Positions 33,170 to 33,178 of a stretch of 33,178 nt of DNA are shown in pieces. The notes beneath the pieces were generated by a model that had not been told where the DNA came from, ran no database searches, and was given only the letters and a program-made list of their open reading frames with translations. The stretch is from Sinorhizobium sp. 8-89 (GTDB taxonomy: Bacteria > Pseudomonadota > Alphaproteobacteria > Rhizobiales > Rhizobiaceae). Every line of letters begins with the position of its first letter. The first letter of the stretch is position 1. The translations under genes and the position numbers were made by a program. The stretch is from positions 1-33,178 of the forward strand of contig NZ_JASKLR010000039.1 in NCBI RefSeq assembly GCF_030124325.1. The letters run 5' to 3'.

Positions 33170-33178
33170 GAGTGTTAC

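Noticed and set aside
1..33178. tRNA or rRNA genes as integration targets
   Set aside because: I found no cloverleaf-like or rRNA-like sequence on either strand, including next to the integrases.

Overview
This window looks like part of a repABC-type plasmid (or chromid) of a Rhizobiales alphaproteobacterium. The strongest reason is the complete repA-repB-repC cassette at 14.4-18.0 kb. It has the usual repA/repB ATGA overlap, a counter-transcribed RNA in the repB-repC gap, and upstream copies of the parS palindrome GTTCCCCGCGGGGAAC, which fits the RepB consensus GTTNNNNGCNNNNAAC. High GC, a trb-type conjugation remnant and rhizobial-style IS91/IS630 elements agree. Both window ends lie in IS630-family sequence, which would be natural contig breakpoints.

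Layout. 1-2.6 kb: an IS630 end, then two head-to-tail partial IS91-like elements that between them carry a tyrosine recombinase and the two halves of one transposase. 2.7-4.9 kb: an intact helical pore-forming-toxin-like gene and a small conserved hypothetical gene. 5-11.8 kb: a graveyard of frameshifted or truncated genes. These are a type I secretion ABC exporter, a gene resembling a pPIWI-associated nuclease, the C-terminal third of hsdR with its M48 peptidase partner, an E2-E1 (ubiquitin-like conjugation) fusion, trbG, trbF and a second repC 3' end. 11.9-13.6 kb: parS array. 13.7-14.1 kb: decayed DDE transposase. 14.4-18.0 kb: repABC. 18.0-19.9 kb: broken NYN-LOTUS gene, intact DUF2934 gene, broken glutathione S-transferase, broken integrase copy. 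20.2-22.8 kb: cold-shock protein, full-length tyrosine integrase, Phd-type antitoxin with a decayed toxin, intact VapBC pair. 23.5-31.2 kb: two very large co-directional genes. 31.3-33.2 kb: a complete IS630 element with TA target sites, a second truncated IS630, and a 46-base palindrome at the edge.

The most interesting content is the two-gene unit at 23,559-31,211. The first gene encodes a Rad50/SbcC-like ATPase of about 1,310 codons, with a CxxC hook, Walker B and two tandem C-terminal LexA/S24-like modules. The second encodes a 1,226-residue reverse transcriptase fused to a C-terminal nitrilase domain, with all catalytic residues visible. RT-nitrilase fusion is the hallmark of the UG1/DRT type 1 class of defence reverse transcriptases, so this is probably an anti-phage operon; I do not recall a described system with this ATPase partner. 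The ATPase frame is open from end to end except for one UGA inside the Walker A motif, so it is either freshly inactivated, recoded or a sequence error.

The many pseudogenes are probably real decay rather than read errors, because several genes of more than 1 kb (repA, repB, repC, the integrase, the RT) are perfectly open next to them. Overall the window reads as a plasmid maintenance backbone plus a defence and mobile-element accumulation zone of different ages.
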